Source: Begonia masoniana (taxonomy: Eukaryota; Streptophyta; Magnoliopsida; Cucurbitales; Begoniaceae). Taken from it: 64,000 nucleotides of DNA. The stretch lies in contig CM039516.1 in NCBI GenBank assembly GCA_022432975.1, forward strand, positions 31,388,051 through 31,452,050, written 5' to 3'. The notes under the pieces are model-generated. The model did no database searches. It saw nothing but the letters and a program-made list of their open reading frames with translations, and had not been told where the DNA came from. The position numbers and the translations under genes were made by a program. Shown here piece after piece: positions 11,870 to 22,570 of the stretch. Every line of letters starts with the position of its first letter. The first letter of the stretch is position 1.

Positions 11870-12053
11870 TTAAGGGAACTAATCCGTTCCTTAATCAAGA
11901 GAGAGGATGTATGACTTTGGGAGAAGTGATCCAAATCTCAATTTCACAGGGGGATCTGAACAGTTGTTAAGGGAACTAATCCGCCCCTTAATCGAGAGAG
12001 AGGATGTATGACTTTGGGAGAAGTGATCCAACTCCCAATTTCACAGGGGGATC
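11870..12053 (+). repeat. Duplicated structured module in the solo LTR
   Basis: Two copies (from 11870 and from 11967) each contain a TTAAGG...CCTTAA hairpin and a second hairpin, followed by a GGGGATC. In the second copy TTGGGAG pairs with CTCCCAA around a loop holding GATCC. In the first copy the right arm has decayed (ATCTCAA). The same module occurs at 21220-21417, 40465-40662 and, on the minus strand, 56950-57150. Confidence 0.7.
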
Positions 12054-12562
12054 AGATCAGAAACGAATGCATATGCAACTGAGATGAGAAAATAGAAACT
12101 GCATGTTTACGAATTTATATTTCAGCATTTCATTTCATTATTGCTTTACTTACTTAGCATTAGGCTAATAGATGAGTTTTGTGATGTAGGTGAAGAAGTG
12201 ACTACATGTGTGTTTTCTGAGCATGTTGAGGAATAGGCTGGTTGGGGGAGCACATTCATGCCTTAACTTGGCAAACTTATGGGGCGGTTTAACTGGTGTC
12301 AGTAGATGAGAAAGTTTAGTAAACCGTGATTCAATTTAAGTATGTCGAGAGTTTTTGTGACGGTGGTAATCTTAATGTTTTTTAATACATTTTGAGATTT
12401 TTCCGATAATGATACTTTGTTGGTTTTAATAGTAGTTTTACCAAATTTTGGAGTAATACACGGATTTAAGTAGTTTTGAACGGATTTCAGTAAAATGCTC
12501 AAGTTCTTTTGGTAGTCAGAGTTTTCTTTGTTTATAGTGAAATTGTTGCTATGCTGTTTTTG

Positions 12563-12697
12563 TTGAGTGTTTTTGATCTATCGGTAGATGATGTCTATCG
12601 GCAGAAGTTGAGTGTTTTTGATCTATCGGTAGATGATGTCTATCGGCAGACGTTGAGTATTTTTGATCTATCGGTAGATGATGTCTATCGGTGGAAG
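12563..12697 (+). repeat. Three tandem 45-bp repeats in the solo LTR
   Basis: Units start at 12563, 12608 and 12653 and each contains GATCTATCGGTAGATGATGT. Degenerate relatives (TTTGTCGTTTTGTAATCGGAAGATGT type) continue to about 13140. Because 45 is a multiple of three the array gives a spurious frame (12509-12736). Confidence 0.85.
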
Positions 12698-13353
12698 TCG
12701 AGAGTTTGTCTATCGGTGGATTTAGTCCATTGGTAGAAGTCGAGTATTTTATCTATCGGAAGATGTAGGAGGTGATTTGTCGTTTTGTAATTGGATGATT
12801 TCGAATATTATATCTATCGGAAGATGTAGGAAGAATTTTGTCGTTTTGTAATCAGAAGATGTCTTCAGTAGAAGCCATCGGAAGATGTCTCCAGTAGAAG
12901 CCATCGGTAGATGTCTTCGGCATAAGTCTTTAGTAGCCTTGTCATTTTGTAATCGGAAGATGTAGGCTGAGAGTGTTTGTCGTTTGTGAGCGGTAGACGT
13001 CGTCTGCCGAATTATTACAATCGCATGGGTATCACGTGGTCTGTGCGGTAAAGGTGTTTTGTCGTTTAGTGATCGATCGAGGTGTTCTGTTCTGTTTGTA
13101 AGTAAAAGACTTTTGTCGTTTAGTGATCGGTCGATGTGTTCTGTTTTCTTTTCTCTTTCAACCAACTGTCTTGAATATTTTAACTATTTAATAAATATTA
13201 TTTTTATACAATGATTTTTCCGCTGCAAGTTTCAACGTTTTAAGAGTCAAATCTTGATCATTGAATGAAATTTTAAAATTTTCTCAAAAAGCCATAGTTC
13301 GGTTCAGTATTTTGTGTAGCGAACCGGGTTCAGATAACTCGGACCCCGTTACA

Positions 13354-14668
13354 TGCAAACACAAGGCAGAGGGAGGATATCATATCATGGATGGATATTT
13401 GTTCAAAAAAGGCAAATTTTGTATTCTCAGTGGTAGCATAAGGAAATGACTCGTCAAGAAAGCCCATAGTGGATGGTTATCCAGTCACTTTGGTGAGAAG
13501 AGAACCCATGATCTACTAAGAGAACATTTCTACTGACCCAATCTCCTGCTTAATGTACATAGAGTCATTGAGCAATGTATTGTTTGTAAAAGGGCAAAGA
13601 ACAAAGTCCTGCCTCAAGGATTATGCCTACCACTCTCGGTACCTACACACCCATAGGTGGAAATTAGTCTGGATTTCATCCTAGGTCTTCCACAAACAGC
13701 TCGAGCTAAAGATTACATTATGGTTGTTGTGGACAGATGTTCCAAAATGGCACAATTCCTTGCTTGTACCAAGACTGATGATGCAGTCATTACTGCTGAT
13801 CTTTTTTTTTTAGAGAAATAGTCAGGTTACACGAAATTCCACAAACAGAGACATAAAATTTTTAAGTGCATTTTGGAGAACCCTATAGAAAAAGATTGGA
13901 ACCAAACTACTATACAAAAAATCTTTTCATCTACAAACTGATGGCCAGACATAAGTGGTCAATCGTACCCAAGGATCCCTTTTAAGAGTTAGTGTAGGCA
14001 AAAAGTTGACATATTGGGATGTCCAACTACTATATTTGGAGTTCGTGTATAATAGGAGTGTCCACTCCACCACTCGAAAAACTCCTTTTGAAGTGGTCTA
14101 TGGTTTCAACCCCCTCACACCATTAGATCTCATACCACTTCCTAAGACAGACCTTGTAAATCTGGAAGGAGATGACAAAGTAGCTCAAGTTAAACAAATG
14201 CATAAAGTTATTAGGAAAAACATCGAGAAGAAAAATCAGATATCTACAAGGCAAGCTAACAAGGGACGCAAGGAAGCAATATTTAAATAGGGTGACCTAG
14301 TTTGGCTCCATTTGAGAAAATAGCATTTTCCCAAATAGAGGCGTTCCAAGCTACTTCCAATGGCTGATGGTCCTTTAAAAATTGTGGAACGCATTAATAA
14401 TAACACTTACAAATTGGAGTTACCAGGAGACTATGGGGTATTCGCCACCTTTTATGTGCAAGATCTTTCACCTTATATTGGTGAAGAAAAAAAGATGGAA
14501 GGAGACGAATCACTAGATTTGAGGTCAAATCATCTCTCATCCGGAGAGGATGATGTGCCTCAAAGGCCAATAACACGGTTTCAAACCAAAGCTCATTCAT
14601 CATCTAACCTTTATACTTACAAGTTTACTATTATTGCAAGTGAGAAACTCTTCAATGGCTTAGAGTAG
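13354..14668 (+). pseudogene. pol: Integrase and pol C-terminus of CRM-like element, broken
   Basis: Right of the solo LTR the host element resumes with the integrase N-terminal region (GYHIMDGYLFKKGKF; SSHFGEKRTHDLLREHFY; C-x2-C as CIVC near 13577). The catalytic core follows ([20 protein letters not shown] near 13668), then VHSTTRKTPFEVVYGFNPLTP (14062-14124) and the C-terminal domain (KLELPGDYGVFATFYVQDLSPYIGEE). The core is shifted near 13805-13950, where a poly-T run interrupts it, and stops split the rest into frames at 13955-14290 and 14360-14668. The closing acidic tail (DLRSN...GEDD) is the same type as the fragment at 42088-42241. Confidence 0.8.
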
Positions 14669-14771
14669 AATCCAGATTCTTAGAACATGAATAAACTCAC
14701 GCATGTGCTTATTTGGGACTTAAGTGCCAAATCTTCTAAAGAGGGAATTTGTCTTCTCAGAGACAAATTGT
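14669..14771 (+). other. End of internal region with polypurine tract
   Basis: This non-coding stretch follows the pol stop. The segment AAGAGGGAATTTGTC (14738-14752) resembles the polypurine-tract region of the minus-strand fragment at 42056-42085. The matching copy left of the first LTR is at 5677-5893. Confidence 0.55.
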
Positions 14772-15890
14772 TGTAACTAAATTTACTTTTATTATTTTTT
14801 GGCAAACATTGGCCCTCTTGTTATTTTTGGCAAAATATTAGTATTTTAATTCCATGCATGCATGATAGACATTTAGTATAGTTTGGGTGGTTAAGGCTTA
14901 GGGCACTCAATGCATGGAGACGTACACGCGCAGTTAGACACTCGACCCACATTCATGGAGGTAGACACACAAATAAAGGCTTGTATCCGGCCCGCATGAA
15001 GAAGGATGGGAGTATGCATACTAGCCTTTCAATTGGATGAACCAAGCATCAAGTCCTTGACGGAGCACAAGCAAAGGCCGGCCCGCATTAAGGAAGAAGG
15101 TTGCACGCATACAGACTCTTATTTGGTCGCGCATGCCATTACTTGCATCATTTGAAGCCCGACCCATTTATGAGGAAGAGCGCGCAAAATCACCTTACAT
15201 TTTGAATTTCTACAGCTCATCATCACCCCACATGGCTCAAGACAACTTACTTTATAAGGACTTCATCTCCAAGGTTAAAGACAGGAAGAGCTCGTGCGCA
15301 CGGTCAAGATCAACCGATCAAATATTTACCTTTTATTTCACGCCGAAACCCTACACCACCCTAGGTCATATTTAATCCTCATTTTTAGAATTTTGTACTC
15401 AGTTTTTTATAATCAATAAAAATTGGCTCATTTCTCTTAAGGACCAAATAAGCAATTGGCTTCCAAGGTGAGTGCCTCGACGGATCTTTGTTGAGTGGAG
15501 TGAGCCTCCATTACTTCAAGCTTTTGGTTGCTTTTAAGTTCTTATTGACATCTTTTCTCTCCAAACCCTCTAGGATTGAAAAACAGTAGAAAATATGGTA
15601 ACCATTGCCCAAGTGTTGTTGTTGCTCTCCTTGGAAAGTAACATTAATCGAAAGTGTTCTAGGTTTCTTATCAAACCAGCCTATTTTTTTGTTTCTTCAT
15701 ATTTTTACATGACATTTTCAAGGCTTAATCTTCATTCATTATATAAGTTCTCTTTAAAATTTTGTTCATTTGAAGCTTATTTGAGAAAGTTGTGCTTGCT
15801 GCATTTGGGCTGCTTATCGGATTGAGCCGAGAAATACCAATCCTTTTCTTGATTGGCTTATTCTTGAATTTGCAGGGCTTTGGCACATCA
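14772..15890 (+). mobile_element. 3' LTR of CRM-like gypsy element
   Basis: It starts TGTAACTAAATTTAC and ends GGCACATCA and aligns with 5894-7065. It is 1119 bp against 1172 bp. One length difference comes from a repeated GGCTTATTCTTGAATTTG in the left copy (7009-7050). Confidence 0.82.
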
Positions 15891-16249
15891 CAAGCTCTTT
15901 TGGTTTTCCTCCTGGAATTATCCAGTTGAAATGGTAGAGCAAGTTTTCCAGAATTGTCTCTAAAGTCATCAACCCAAACATTATTCCTAGAAATAATATT
16001 CATCCTACTCGAAACAGAATTAGCTCGAAGGTTGCTCCTTAAAATCTACGTCTCTTTCCATAAATCTCTCTGGGTTAAAAATTTCTAGGTACGTCCATAT
16101 TTTTGTTTGGAAATTAAACCAAATTTACTTCCCAATAAATTCTATAGTTATGCCTTAGAAGGTTAAAGACCAACCGTTTTAGAAAATAAATAGGTAACAA
16201 TTAAAAATGTAAATGAACATGAATGTTATGAATGTAAATAGTCATAAAT
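15891..16249. other. Unassigned stretch before the copia element
   Basis: AT-rich sequence without a convincing frame or terminal repeat. It may be the original target DNA of the gypsy insertion or part of a copia LTR; no matching second copy is in the window. Confidence 0.4.
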
Positions 16250-16428
16250 TGTTAGATAAATGAATAGTCATTAGAATTATAAAAATAAATAGCCATGAGA
16301 GTTATCAATTGATGTAGGTTATATTTAAGTTAATGTAATCTTGTTTTAGTACGAAGAAAGTAATTTTGAGAAAAAACTATTTTCTACTTATGTTTATTCT
16401 TTCTTTCTTCCTCTTCCATCTTCTACGT
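16250..16428 (+). mobile_element. Probable 3' part of a Ty1/copia LTR
   Basis: A short AT-rich stretch beginning near TGTTAGATAAATG leads into a pyrimidine-rich end and then a perfect primer binding site, as at the end of a copia 5' LTR. The left boundary is a guess because the partner LTR is not in the window. Confidence 0.45.
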
Positions 16429-16430
16429 TG

Positions 16431-16443
16431 TGGTATCAGAGCC
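16431..16443 (+). promoter_or_regulatory. Copia primer binding site
   Basis: TGGTATCAGAGCC is the standard initiator-Met-tRNA complement used by plant copia elements. It lies directly downstream of the LTR end and upstream of the gag start. Confidence 0.85.
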
Positions 16444-16463
16444 ACTGCTCTTTTTGGCATACA

Positions 16464-16560
16464 ATGACCGAAGTGAGTAATTCCAGCATGGTTTCTGTCG
16501 TTTCTCGCTTTAGTGGTGAGAATTATGAAGAATATCAAAAAGAATTATCTTCATCGTCAA
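16464..16560 (+). pseudogene. gag: N-terminal scrap of copia gag
   Basis: An ATG at 16464 opens a frame with VSRFSGENYEEYQ, resembling the conserved start of copia gag (a short phrase ending in a phenylalanine-glycine-glutamate-like block). Homology is lost after about 16560 and gag reappears only near 17690. Confidence 0.5.
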
Positions 16561-17690
16561 TTTCTTATATTCTTTCTCCTTTGGCTGAGAAAATGGGTCA
16601 ACTTTGGAGATGCATAACTCTCTCGTGTGAAAATGTATGATAGGGATTCTTGAGGCAAGATGAATGAGTATGTCTGGGGTTTATTGTCTCCAAAAATATA
16701 AGGATGAATTGTTGTGGTTAGAGAGATACACTTATGGGATTGATGAGTGCTCGGATTGGAAACAAGCAGTTTTTCTGAAAATAGCTTGCACCAACTTGGG
16801 GATGATGCGACTTCAATTGATGGATTTGAGTTTTCTACGTCCTTGATAGGGTTTTTCCACTCCACAAAGAGAAGGGAAGAAAGATGTAGTAAAAGTAAAA
16901 GTCACCTACACTCACAAAGGATGGATTTCACTCTTCACACAACCTCTTGGATATTACTCACCAAGAAAGAGGCATGGCAACTTGAAGGAAACTTCAAGCT
17001 TTGGTAAGAAGACTTCACCACAAAAATTTCTATTCAAAATGTGCTGAGGATTACAAGCCTTAAAGAGGGTATAAATAATGCCTCCAAAAGAATTAGGGTT
17101 TCCACCCATAGTTCTTACAAAACAAGTAAAAATTCAAAATGAAAAAAAAATGGGGGAAAATGAGTGCCTGGCCAAATGAGGTAACTAAGCACTTTATGAT
17201 CTCCTCTTGCCATGTGATTCTCTCCTCCTCACTAGATGGTTCCCACCATCAAATATACAGCATAGTAAAGCATAATGTTTAATAAAATACTCAAAAGATA
17301 CAAACATAAGCTAACATCTTCTAGAAAGGGAGGTTGAATTTGGATTGGCCTTTGTGAGAACAAGCTTCTCTATAATTGGTCTTGTTGACCAAGCAAATGA
17401 CATCAAAATTCCACGATTTAATACATTCTAGAAACCTTGTGATTTCACCTACATTCTTCATGAAGCTTATGTTTCCAAAACAAATAAGGAAGGCTACCAA
17501 ATGTTGAAAATACTACTCGGAGGTCAGTTTGGAGGCAGATTTCTTTGGAAAGTCAGATAATCCTTCGATGTTAACTTCATCTTCCATCTATGCTTCATCA
17601 TCCACACTAAGAAAGAAAGATCTACAACATGATCAAACAAATTAGAATTCCTTTTGGTGTCATACATTGGATATGGATCTCGTGGCACAT
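16560..17690. other. About 1.1 kb interrupting copia gag, unidentified
   Basis: The sequence is A-rich on the plus strand, with short frames on both strands and no recognised domain. It separates the start of copia gag from its C-terminal half. It may be a nested insertion or a rearranged filler. No TSD was found by eye. Confidence 0.4.
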
Positions 17691-19422
17691 CAGAGAAGTT
17701 GGAGGATACAAGGGTTGTTGAAAAAATTCTACGTAGTCTTCATCCGAAATTCTATTATGTGGAAGCTGCAATTGAAGAATCCACCAAAACCTTTGATCTT
17801 TCCATGGATGATTTACAAGGAAGATTGGAAGCACATGAATTCAAAATAACTCAAGTTATTTTTACTGAAGCGAGTCGAAATAAAGATCGTGGTTCAAATC
17901 AAAATTGGTGTGGTAGAGACGGAAGATGCAAAGGAAAGGGTAGAGATTTTCAACTGCGAAGGAGAGGAACTCAAATTTTCAAGGGAGTGGACGAGATAAT
18001 GTAAAAAAATCAAATGCAAATGACATAAATTCCAATAGAGGAAGAGGCCGTGGCTATCAAAGAGGTAAAGGACGTGGTTACTTTAAATGTTATTATTGCA
18101 ACAAGCCAAGATGAACGCAATGGGAGTGCTGGTTCAAGGAAGAAGATGACAAGAAGAACAACGCTAGTCTTATGCATGAGAAAAATATTGACAATGATGA
18201 TTCAGAAGAAACTTTGTTGCTAGTGGCATTTCAAAACACAAATACCGAAGAAAAGTGGTACCAGGATAGTGGAGCGAGCAAGCAGATGACTGATAACAAA
18301 TATTTTTTCTCGACTCTCTTTAAAGTAGATTATAGTGAAATAACAATTGGCAATACTAAATCATACAAGATTGAAGGAATTGGAGAAATCTCATTCACAA
18401 CAAAGTTAGGCCATATTGAGAAGATTTCTAATTTATATTATGTTCCTAGCTTAAAAAATAATTTATTGAGTGTGGATTATCTTTTGTGAAAAGGATATGA
18501 TATACATATGTATGATGATACTTTCTATTTATTCTAGAAAAATCAACTTGTTGCCAAGATTGCTGAAAATAATTTGTTTCCTATTTATCTCCATACAACA
18601 ACTTTGTCTTGTTTTGTTGGAAAAGAGAGAAGTTTCCAAGTTGTGGCATGATAGATTCGGTCACTTGAATTACAGAAGTTTGGAGTTGATGTCGACAAAA
18701 AATATGGTTGAAGGGCTGCCATCTATCGAACATGTTAAAGATGTTTGTGAAGAATGTTAGCTAGGGAAGCAACACATAATTCCATTTGCATTATATTCCT
18801 CACAGTGAGCAAAACATCCATTGGAGCTTGTTCATTCCCACATTTGTGGCCCAATGCTCGATGCTTCACTTGGAGGTAGTCGATATTTCATTATATTTAT
18901 TGATATTTTTTTAGAAAGGCTTGAGTTTTTTTTTTCTCAAAACAAAATAAGAAGCATTTCAAGCCTTCAAAAATTTTAAAAGGTTGAGTTTGAAAAGTTT
19001 ATGGGTCTTCCAATTAAAATGTTGAAGACTGACCATGGAGGAGAATATCTCTCCAATGAGTTTCAATTTTTTTGTAGGGATTTTGGAATAAAGCATTAAT
19101 TAACAACTCAATATAGCTCACAACAAAATGATGTTTGTGAAAGGAAGAATCGAACAATCATGAAGATGACGAGATGTATGTTCAAGAAGAACAAATTGCA
19201 ACAAGAACTTTGGGCGGAAGCTGTTGCATGTGCAATATATTGATCGCCAACAAAGAACTTAAAAGATTGCACATCCCACGAGGCTTGGTATGGAGTAGTA
19301 CCCAATGTATAACATTTAAAAGTTTTTGGTAGTGTTGCTTATTCCCATGTCCCAGAAGAGTTTAGAAACAAGCTTAATGATAAGGCGGAGAAATGTATCT
19401 TCAACGGATGTAGTGAACACAG
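17691..19422 (+). pseudogene. Ty1/copia gag-pol fragment: gag end, protease, integrase
   Basis: In order: the gag C-terminal part (VVEKILRSLHPKFYYVEAAI, 17711-17770), a basic stretch and a degraded zinc knuckle (CYYCNKP near 18089, with a stop where the histidine side should be), protease (YQDSGASKQMTDN near 18260, the DSGAS motif), the GAG-pre-integrase domain (LWHDRFGHLNYRSLELM near 18645, CEEC) and the start of the integrase core (ELVHSHICGPM near 18820). Stops at 18487 and 18758 and shifts near 18905-18990 break it. RT and RNase H are absent because a minus-strand gypsy LTR begins at 19423. Confidence 0.8.
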
Positions 19423-20520
19423 TGTCACGACCCGGGAAGGGGCCGGACAAAAATGTCAGGCTAACCAATCAACCTCGGGGAGGACCACCATCTAGCCTAA
19501 TGATGAGTGCAGAAGTTTTTGCAATGATCCAAGACTCCTCAATGCAACAAATATGAGAAAACGAGCAATAATAGAAATACTGGAAAATTAAAAATAGTTA
19601 CAGACCCAAGTATGTAACAATATCCAGAATATGTTCTTACATTTCACGAAATATTGAAATAGAAATAAAGATAACTCTTAAACGACTGGTGCTGATCCAA
19701 TTCACTTATGCTTTCTCCTTCCTTTACCTGTGGAGGGGGGAGTCGTTAGGGTGAGTGACAAACTCTGTATGAAATGTTATACCTACCACTCAAGTTATAA
19801 TGCTTGCTAGTTATAAACAGCAAGTTTCGGTGTTCTTTGGAGAAACCAAATAACACTCCAAACAGTCGCTAAAAACAGAGGAAAAACCAAAAATTGCGAA
19901 GGAGACGAGAAAATTGATACCCGTCGAAATGGAGAGGTGGGTGAGTTGGGTAACGCCTTAGAACAGGTCGTTTGGATTGAAGGAAGCATTGTGGAGGAGA
20001 TGGACGGCGAAAGGAACCCGAGCCGGCCGAAAGGTGTTCCCTGTACCTTCGACGAAGAGCTCCACCGTGATGTGAGGAGTGCTTCCAGCAACTAGGCTTC
20101 CCTACGTGTAATGCTTCATCCTCAGAAAAGGCCTAGGAAAATGGAAATGAAAACCCGTGGCTGGTCCAAAGGCAGAGCGATGCACATCTCTGCGCCTTTG
20201 GGAAGTAGTCCCTCGTTGCCGAGGAGAAATTACAGCTTAAGGGCACTGGTTTCCTCCTTCCTTCTTTTCGACTCCAGCTCTTTGCAGAGGGAGAGAAGGC
20301 AAGAGTAAGAGTACCTCCAAGCAACCGTGAGGCTTGAGGCACAATTTGGTGGTCATCCATGGCGTCTCGCGCCGATGCATACCGTGGGAAAAAATCCACA
20401 CGGAGGATGCTCCGAACAAGAAGAAACTCTTTTGTAAATTCCAAATATTGATAAAAAAACTTACTACAATAACCTAAGGAGAAAAACTTAAATATCCAGG
20501 GGAAGGCTTCAGGAGAAGGC
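19423..20520 (-). mobile_element. Part of a minus-strand gypsy LTR (distal part)
   Basis: The plus strand starts TGTCACGACCC right where copia homology stops, so the minus-strand LTR would end GGGTCGTGACA. The sequence is cut at 20520 by the LTR at 20521 and, judged by the AAGGC duplication, resumes at 41752-42055, where the LTR start lies next to a pol end. The frames inside are unrelated to known proteins. An indel-rich second copy is at 29778-30863. Confidence 0.55.
20516..20520 (+). repeat. Target-site duplication AAGGC, left copy
   Basis: AAGGC directly precedes the LTR at 20521 and recurs at 41747-41751 directly after the LTR ending at 41746. The element between them is therefore bounded by one insertion event. 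Confidence 0.85.
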
Positions 20521-21219
20521 TGTAATACCCGGTCCTGTTAAACCGTTTCTCTATTCTTTTTTTTAAAACTAATGACAATATTAAATGTAGGGTTAGTGGA
20601 TGACTAGGCAAGGGTATAAGGGTAATTAGAAATCTAAAGGTGGATAACGTATTTAAGGAAACTATTATTGAAGTAGCCGCCACTGTTTTATTCCATTTCC
20701 TCCCCATTCTCAGCTCCTCAGCCTAGCAGAGCACGATAGGAGACCCCCCTTCGACTTTCTCCAGCGACTTCTTCCGAACTTGGTGAGTTTTGCCTCTATT
20801 TCTAGCTACATTGTATCTATTGTTGGTGGGAGGGATGATATTGAGGTTTTGGAGAATACAGTAAGTGAGGGTTAGTTCGGTTTAAGTCGAAATCGAGATG
20901 CACAATGACTAGAGTTTCCCTTAGATTTATAGTGGTCTAGAATGAAGATTAGAGGGAATTTAATATATGCTCTATCTACGGTTTTAGGTTGAGCAATACC
21001 CGAAGTAGTTAGCTACCCAGACAATTCCAGGAGATCCAAGTAAGTAATGTTTGCTTGTACCTTCGGGCCTACATCACAAAACGTTAGGTTTGTATTTACT
21101 TGGATATGTTTGTATGCCATGCATCATGTTTTCAAAATGTATACGAAAATGAATTTGAATACACATTGGTATGGAGAGGATTGAATGTGATGAAACAACA
21201 AAGTGAATCAGATTTACTG

Positions 21220-21417
21220 TTAAGGGAATTAATCCGCCCCTTAATGAGACAGTGAATATATACTTTGGAAGAGCTGATCCAACTTCCAATTTCACAGGGG
21301 GATCTGAACATGTGAATCAGATTTACTGTTAAGGGAATTAATCCGCCCCTTAATGAGTCAGTGGATACATACTTTGGGAGAGTTGATCCGACTCCCAATT
21401 TCACAGGGGGATCTGAA
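21220..21417 (+). repeat. Duplicated hairpin module in the 5' LTR
   Basis: Copy 1 (from 21220) and copy 2 (from 21329) each have TTAAGGG...CCCTTAA and then a second hairpin. In copy 1, TTGGAAG (21265-21271) pairs with CTTCCAA (21283-21289). In copy 2, TTGGGAG (21374-21380) pairs with CTCCCAA (21392-21398): a paired change. The loop GATCC (21276-21280; 21385-21389) can pair with downstream GGATC (21300-21304; 21409-21413), forming a possible pseudoknot. The module sits between two 15-nt inverted repeats. Confidence 0.75.
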
Positions 21418-22070
21418 TTAGAAACGATGAATGAGCAACTGAGAGGAGAAAGTAGAAATTGCATGATTAGGAGTTTATGTTTCAGTAATTCATTCATTTT
21501 GCATTACTTACTTAGCATTAGGCTAATAGATGAGTTTTGTGATGTAGGTGAAAAAGTGACAGCAGGTGTGTTTACTGAGTTCACTGAGGACTAGTCGGGT
21601 TGGAGGAGTACACTTATTCAATGTTCTGGCAGCTGACGGGGCGGTTTAACTGATGTCTGTCAGTGTGGAGGACTAGTAGTCAAGGATTCAGTCTGAGTAT
21701 GTTGAGTTCTCATGACAGTAGGAATTTTAGCATTTTGAATACGTTTTGAAATTTACTGATTTTAGCAGTCTGTTGAGTTTTAAATGTTGGTTTTTATCGG
21801 ATTTGATTAATGCTATGGCTTGAGTCGTTCCTGAATGGTCTTTGGGAAGTAAGTAAATTCTTTTCTGTGGATAGTGTTGTGTTTCTTTTTTACCGGATGA
21901 TGTCGAGTGTTTTGTTTGTCGGATGATATAGGTGTTTTGTTTGTCGTCTAGTGCCCGGATGAGAGGGATCATCCGGCTGACGTCACCGGTAGATGTAGGG
22001 TAAAGTCGATCGGATGAGAGAGATCATCCAGCTGACGTCACCGGTAGATGAAAGATATATTTTGTCGCTT

Positions 22071-22175
22071 AGTGACCGGATGACAAATTTTATGTTTTGT
22101 CGTTTAGTGACCGGATGACAAATTTTATGTTTTGTCGTTTAGTGACCGGATGACAAATTTTATGTTTTGTCGTTT
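22071..22175 (+). repeat. Three 35-bp repeats in the 5' LTR
   Basis: Three tandem units start AGTGACCGGATGACAAATTT, each ending TTTTGTCGTTT. The 3' LTR also has three (41315-41419), which is therefore the ancestral number for this insertion. Compare about 89 units at 31661-34780. Confidence 0.92.
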
Positions 22176-22504
22176 AGTCACCGGTGATGTCTTCGAGTAG
22201 CCTTTCCCTTTTGTTGACTTTGTTCGGCGGTCGATGAAATTGACTTTTGAAATCTTTAAATTATTTTACGAGTTAAACCTTTGCTTCTCAACTGATTGAT
22301 TCTTAATATTGCCAACGATTATTTTAACATGGCTTTGTTTAATTTTACTTTTGTTTAAACGATTTCCGCTGCAAGTTTTCATGTTTTGTCAAATTTTAAA
22401 TTCTGAAATTTTCAACGAAGTTTTAAATTTGGCCCAAGTGTTTCTTAGTAATATTCGGGGTTTTGAGTAACAAACCGGGTTCAGGGAATCGGGGTGTCAT
22501 AGTG

Positions 22505-22516
22505 TGGTATCAGAGA
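22505..22516 (+). promoter_or_regulatory. Primer binding site, variant
   Basis: TGGTATCAGAGA, three bases after the LTR end, matches the initiator-Met-tRNA type except that the terminal GC is replaced by GA(C). The same variant occurs at 35097-35108 and in the minus-strand element near 62460. Confidence 0.8.
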
Positions 22517-22570
22517 CATTCAGTTAAACCGTTCAAAAGATTACTCGTCAGTGCCGATCTTTGCATGGGA

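Larger units (their letters stand above)
11171..13353 (+). mobile_element. Solo LTR of a Tekay-like gypsy element inserted in pol
   Basis: It begins TGTAACACCCGGTTC and ends GACCCCGTTACA, is flanked by TGCAA on both sides, and has no internal region. Removing it rejoins RNase H and integrase sequence of the host element. It is related to the LTR at 20521: shared blocks are TATTTAAG (11309-11316), GTAGCCGCCACT (11348-11359), CCTTCGGGCCTACATCAC (from 11731), the duplicated hairpin module (11870-12053), and GTTTTGTGATGTAGG (near 12177). Its 3' third holds tandem repeats. Solo LTRs arise by recombination between the two LTRs of one element. Confidence 0.9.
20521..22501 (+). mobile_element. 5' LTR of young Tekay/Del-like element
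   Basis: It starts TGTAATACCC and ends GGTGTCATA. It is 1981 bp against 1982 bp for the 3' LTR at 39765-41746, with only scattered differences, which indicates a recent insertion. Landmarks: TATTTAAG (20650-20657) as TATA-like box, GTAGCCGCCACTG (20673-20685), CCTTCGGGCCTACATCACAA (from 21060), the duplicated hairpin module (21220-21417), GTTTTGTGATGTAGG (from 21536), and three 35-bp repeats (22071-22175). The right terminus is TA, not the usual CA. Confidence 0.93.

Noticed and set aside
16557..16865. Possible host gene fragment (102 codons, minus strand)
   Set aside because: No recognised domain, no splice-consistent neighbours, and it lies in an unassigned insert.
19807..20444. Overlapping frames of 60-103 codons on both strands, seen again at 30071-30779
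   Set aside because: They lie in a non-coding LTR fragment, overlap each other in several frames and show no domain. The second copy breaks them with indels.
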